Shown piece after piece: positions 61,150 to 64,000 of a DNA stretch of 64,000 nucleotides. This DNA comes from Anopheles merus (Eukaryota; Arthropoda; Insecta; Diptera; Culicidae). Positions within the stretch are counted from its first letter, which is position 1. Every line of letters begins with the position of its first letter. The translations under genes were made by a program, and so were the position numbers. Where the stretch lies: the NCBI RefSeq assembly GCF_017562075.2, contig NC_054082.1, positions 53,749,681 through 53,813,680 of the forward strand. Direction: 5' to 3'. Under the pieces are notes generated by a model. It had not been told where the DNA came from. It saw nothing but the letters and a program-made list of their open reading frames with translations, and did not search any database.

Positions 61150-61337
61150 AGTTACCACGTTGTAAATATCTTATTAGTATTTGTATAGGTTATTAGATAT
61201 AGCGTTAAGTAGTATTGCGTTGATAGTGTTAGATCTAATTAGAAGTATGCGTGAAACACATATGTAATGGATATTTTTGGTAGAATAAACTCAGTCTGTA
61301 AGCAACCTCCGAAGAGAAGCGACTCGACTCGATAACT
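61150..61337 (+). repeat. 3' LTR of the Gypsy-type element
   Basis: 188 bp with no difference from the 5' LTR that I can see on reading both, ending in TAACT and followed by the TACA target duplication. Confidence 0.93.
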
Positions 61338-62098
61338 TACATACTAGGATTCACAAAATAGTTACAAAATTAAGATGTGTGTTTATATTGAATATGATAT
61401 GCTATGGTTTTTTGGTTTCTGTAGGTGCTTTACCTCTTTCCAATTTGCCATGAAAATTGGGGCAATATCAAAATATTCTACCAAACCAGCAATTACAATT
61501 TTAGATGTGTAACTTCCTATAAAAGCGGAACAGCAAGTAAATAAACATTATTTTAGACTTTTTAGCCTATGATTTTGACACACATAGTTCTGCTTAAAAC
61601 ACATAAAGTAGTTTTACTTAAGAGCACCTGTTTGAAGGGACGTGTGGTCTCTATCCTGTATACACATGCCCCAGCCAACCGTAAGGATATCCGGTTCGTC
61701 GCTCACCTCCCCGAAGGTTCGTGTTCCAATTTCCTACACACCCCTGCTCGAACACACCGCCGAAGATAATAGTGCTGAGGGTGTGTGCCCCTCTAACACG
61801 CCAAGAGCGTTTGCATCCTCTGATCGGATGGCGTGGAAGTCGTGTCCGGGCATTTAGAACTACCGGGCGATATGTCTCACATTTCATGCGTTTTCGAAGG
61901 TTTCTGCATCTCAGCAAAACCAAACTATTTTGATTCTAAATATGTATCAACAGATCGATATTTGCTCTTTTTTCAGGTTTTTTTTTCCTGCTTGTGTAGA
62001 TTGGCAAATGATTACAGGATCGGATTATTATCCTATCCCATTGTTTAATGTGTCCGTCGTCTGATACGAAATCTTATAGCTATTATCAGTTGATTTTA
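61338..62098. other. Sequence between the two mobile-element regions
   Basis: No gene is supported. The part from about 61940 to 62098, read on the minus strand, follows the end of the non-LTR frame and includes AATAAA and a short A-run (complement of the T-run near 61979-61987), so it is probably the 3' untranslated tail of that element. Open frames at 61569-61933 on both strands are unrecognised. Confidence 0.4.
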
Positions 62099-62618
62099 TT
62101 AAAACGTTTGTTTATAAAGGTTATTAATACGAAGCAATTTTAAAAGTTTACGCTGGTAATCTCTGTCTTGTGAGAGGATGGTGTCGATGCTGTGGTCCAA
62201 TTTGCAGGTGATGCATTCCGCAGTGTATCCATAGCGTTCGGTTAAGATGTGGCGGACGGGTGACGTCGACGCCACAAAAACTGCATAGTGATGGGCTGGA
62301 TATTTGCAATAAAAAGGTGTGGGTGAGACGGGTATGTCCTATCCGAAGTCGTGATAGGATTCTCTGGTCTTGGTGTGATGGATGGTCTCTCCATGGTGGT
62401 GTTGTGGTCTTGATGGTTCTCAGGAAAAAGCGGTCGCTACCAAACCAATAACCATTCCAGCTATGGATTTGCTAAGGCGATTGAGGTCGCGGCATGGAAG
62501 AGTATTATGGCAGCATGTCGGGTTATTACGTCCTGCGTTTGCCAGTCGTGCTAGCGTGTTCTAGTCGCGGGTGGTTCCAGATTCAAGTGCTGGTAGGACA
62601 CTGTCCAAGAAGATCACG
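62099..62618 (-). pseudogene. Decayed non-LTR retrotransposon ORF2, RNase H end and C-terminus
   Basis: Read on the minus strand, fragments match the late part of Jockey/R1-type ORF2: an RNase H-like VIFLDSVLPALES, then TLARLANAG, then ILSRLRIGHTRLTH (the common RLRIGHTRLTH signature), a CxFC pair, and a final segment with SPVRHILTERYGY ending at a stop at 62101-62099. They lie in different frames, with internal stops and apparent deletions between them, so the copy is dead. It continues beyond the nested miniature LTR element. Confidence 0.6.
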
Positions 62619-62623
62619 CTGGG

Positions 62624-62941
62624 TGTTGTGTTTTGCACTTTTACTTTTATTAAAACACTTATAACGTACATAATAAATAAAACATAAACGAAACAACCAA
62701 TACACTTTAAAATATAATAGTACGGTGGCCGCGCACCAGCCGCACCGAGCGCCCCTGCCGAGAGCTCCTGCTCGATCGGCTCGCTAACACACTCTGATCG
62801 TGCGGCACTCGGCACACACTAAGCCTTGCGCTGCTTAGTGTGTGCAACAGTGTGCGTGTACACTGTCGTCCTCCTGGACGTTGACCGGTTGCAGCGCAAC
62901 TGCCACGGCAAGTCCAGGGGTCGGCACGGCTGCCCACAACA
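62624..62941 (-). repeat. 3' LTR-like repeat of the miniature element
   Basis: 318 bp on the minus strand, starting TGTTGTGGGCAG and ending CACAACA. The first part is G+C-rich and the last 100 bp A+T-rich, including AATAAAAG, typical of an LTR U3-R-U5 layout. Confidence 0.6.
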
Positions 62942-63070
62942 TCTCCCCCTTTTAGTACCGAAGGGCTCGAACCGACGCGGGGGTATTCCACTAAGGGAAT
63001 ACCGGCGTGGTGACACCCTTCCGGCCGATGCTACCAAGATGTGGGGATCCCATCCTCGTCGCCACTTTTA

Positions 63071-63354
63071 TGTTTGCACTTTTACACATTTATTACACAT
63101 ATTAAATGATACAAAACACAATACAATGATGTATGGGGCCGCGCGCACAAGCCGCACCGTGAGCCCTACCGGAGCCCTGCTCGACCGGTAGCCTGTTACA
63201 CACTCCTTCGTTAGGTGCGCTCTGCACACACTTAGCGCGCATCGCTAAGTGCGGCGTATTAGTGTGCGTGAGCGCAGTGTCGATTCCTGGATGTCGACCA
63301 GCAGCAGCGCAACTGCTACGGCGAATCCAGGGCTCGGCACGTCTATCCACAACA
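63071..63354 (-). repeat. 5' LTR-like repeat of the miniature element
   Basis: 284 bp on the minus strand, starting TGTTGTGGATAG and ending GCAAACA, colinear with the other repeat but diverged. A TAAAAG spacer and the primer-binding-like site follow it. Confidence 0.6.
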
Positions 63355-63739
63355 CTGGGTTTGGCTCTTGAACAAGTGCAGCAAAATGACGGTTGACAAT
63401 GACAATATTGCAACCAGCCCGAAGCTGATTTTTGGTCCAGTCTATTTGTGGTGGGCGGCAGTACCAGGGCCGACTACCGATTTGTATGAGTTTGATGACT
63501 GAGGGTAGTGTTTGTTGTGTTAGCGTGGTGAAATCGCCGTTTGCCCTTTGGATAACGGCATCGGCCTTGATGTTTTTCTCCATCATTCGTCCTGCATCTG
63601 CTACTATCTTGTCGCTTATGATGTGGTCAAAGGGTTGTAGTTCGCTTTCAAGGGCTCCATGTAGATCAATTGAATATAGTATGAAAAAGGCACTTACCTC
63701 TACAAGACCAGACGTGGCTAAATTCCACCAGGATTGTCT
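63355..63739 (-). pseudogene. Upstream part of the decayed non-LTR retrotransposon ORF2
   Basis: An open minus-strand frame of about 125 codons runs from an upstream stop at 63742-63740 to the nested element. It reads like the linker region and the start of RNase H (for example RPWYCRPPQIDW and NRHFAALVQEP). Joined across the nested insertion, after removing one CTGGG copy, it leads to the VIFLDS segment with a one-base frame offset. The family match is weaker than for the 62.1-62.6 kb part. Confidence 0.4.
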
Positions 63740-63742
63740 CTA

Positions 63743-64000
63743 CACAGAACTACACTAACCATTCTGTTTTGTAAGTCCAGCAATACAGTCCTGTTACGTT
63801 TTTGTACAAATAAATACATATAAAACAATAATACATACTAATAAAAATTAAACATTCTACACGAAGAAATAATTCCCGGATATGCGTGAAACAAATCACT
63901 AAGTTACAATGATATTGAAATTAATTGTATTACGTTGGTGATAACGTGTGGTTAGAACTTGCAGCGAAAAGGAAACAATTCGGGATAGAAAGTGCTTTAA
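63743..64000. other. Right edge of the window
   Basis: About 260 bp of A+T-rich sequence with no recognisable gene. It may be more of the decayed element or plain intergenic DNA. Confidence 0.3.

Larger units (their letters stand above)
56593..61337 (+). mobile_element. Complete Ty3/Gypsy-type LTR retrotransposon
   Basis: A 4,745 bp element with two 188 bp LTRs that look identical by eye, starting AGTTA and ending TAACT, and flanked by the 4 bp duplication TACA (56589-56592 and 61338-61341). Inside are a primer-binding site, gag, pol with protease, reverse transcriptase, RNase H and integrase in that order, and a polypurine tract. The RT-RNase H-integrase order defines Ty3/Gypsy; no env-like frame follows pol. 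The AGT...ACT LTR ends are seen in insect Gypsy lineages. Intact frames, matching LTRs and a clean target duplication indicate a recent insertion. Confidence 0.93.
62624..63354 (-). mobile_element. Miniature (TRIM-like) LTR element, BEL/Pao-like
   Basis: A 731 bp insertion in minus orientation, bounded by the 5 bp duplication CTGGG (62619-62623 and 63355-63359). It has a 5' LTR-like repeat at 63354-63071 (284 bp), a short middle of about 129 bp with no coding frame, and a 3' LTR-like repeat at 62941-62624 (318 bp). Both repeats begin TGTTGTGG and end in CA. A primer-binding-like TGGCGACGAGGAT follows the 5' repeat, and the purine tract AAAAGGGGGAGA precedes the 3' repeat. The TGTTG/CAACA ends and 5 bp duplication suggest the BEL/Pao group. 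The two repeats share order and many blocks but differ clearly (perhaps a quarter to a third of positions), unlike a fresh insertion. Confidence 0.65.

Noticed and set aside
62619..63359. Interpretation as two unrelated solo LTRs
   Set aside because: The purine tract, primer-binding-like site and matching 5 bp flanks fit a single insertion better, though the repeat divergence keeps this open.
63432..63758. A 108-codon plus-strand frame
   Set aside because: The minus strand of the same interval reads more like an ORF2 fragment and joins the adjacent retrotransposon pieces.

Overview
This window is nuclear DNA from an insect, most likely an Anopheles mosquito. Protein-coding genes carry GT-AG introns. 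Some introns are very short (64 to 88 bp in the WD-repeat and glycosyltransferase genes). Dinucleotide repeats, mostly (GT/CA)n, are scattered throughout, GAGA-type tracts occur near the 5' ends of genes, and the right end carries insect-type retrotransposons. The species call is an inference; the gene structures are read directly from the sequence.

Layout. About 1.8 to 38.1 kb is one long plus-strand gene for an ELOVL-type very-long-chain fatty acid elongase. It has a putative promoter and non-coding first exon near 1.83-2.4 kb, a roughly 24 kb intron in the 5' untranslated region, and nine coding exons per transcript between 26,479 and 38,107. Two homologous fourth exons, of 27 and 28 codons and both phase 0, look like alternative versions of one segment. 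The 3' UTR probably runs well past 38.1 kb. At 41,626-41,991 (+) is a small, apparently single-exon gene for a 121-residue charged, probably coiled-coil protein that I do not recognise. At 43,347-45,142 (+) is a three-exon WDR37 gene. Tail to tail with it, 52,072-46,674 (-), is a four-exon polypeptide N-acetylgalactosaminyltransferase (GalNAc-T). Its exon 3 carries a one-base frameshift in the catalytic domain; everything else in the gene looks intact.

From 55.3 kb onward the DNA is dominated by mobile elements. A possible two-exon 39-codon small ORF (55,329-56,532) ends 60 bp before a complete Ty3/Gypsy-type LTR retrotransposon (56,593-61,337). That element has 188 bp LTRs that appear identical, a 4 bp target duplication (TACA), intact gag and pol, and a textbook -1 slippery heptamer at the gag/pol junction. 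Beyond it lies a decayed minus-strand non-LTR retrotransposon fragment (RNase H and 3' end, about 62.1-63.74 kb). Nested inside that is a 731 bp miniature LTR element (62,624-63,354) with two divergent LTRs, a primer-binding-like site, a polypurine tract and a perfect 5 bp target duplication (CTGGG). It resembles a TRIM derived from a BEL/Pao-like element.

The host genes do not form an obvious pathway. They are a lipid elongase, a scaffold WD protein and a Golgi O-glycosyltransferase that happen to be neighbours. The items most worth a second look are the elongase exon pair, the GalNAc-T frameshift, the young LTR element with its frameshift site, the TRIM-like element, and the two unrecognised small coding candidates. 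I found no rRNA, tRNA or CRISPR feature.
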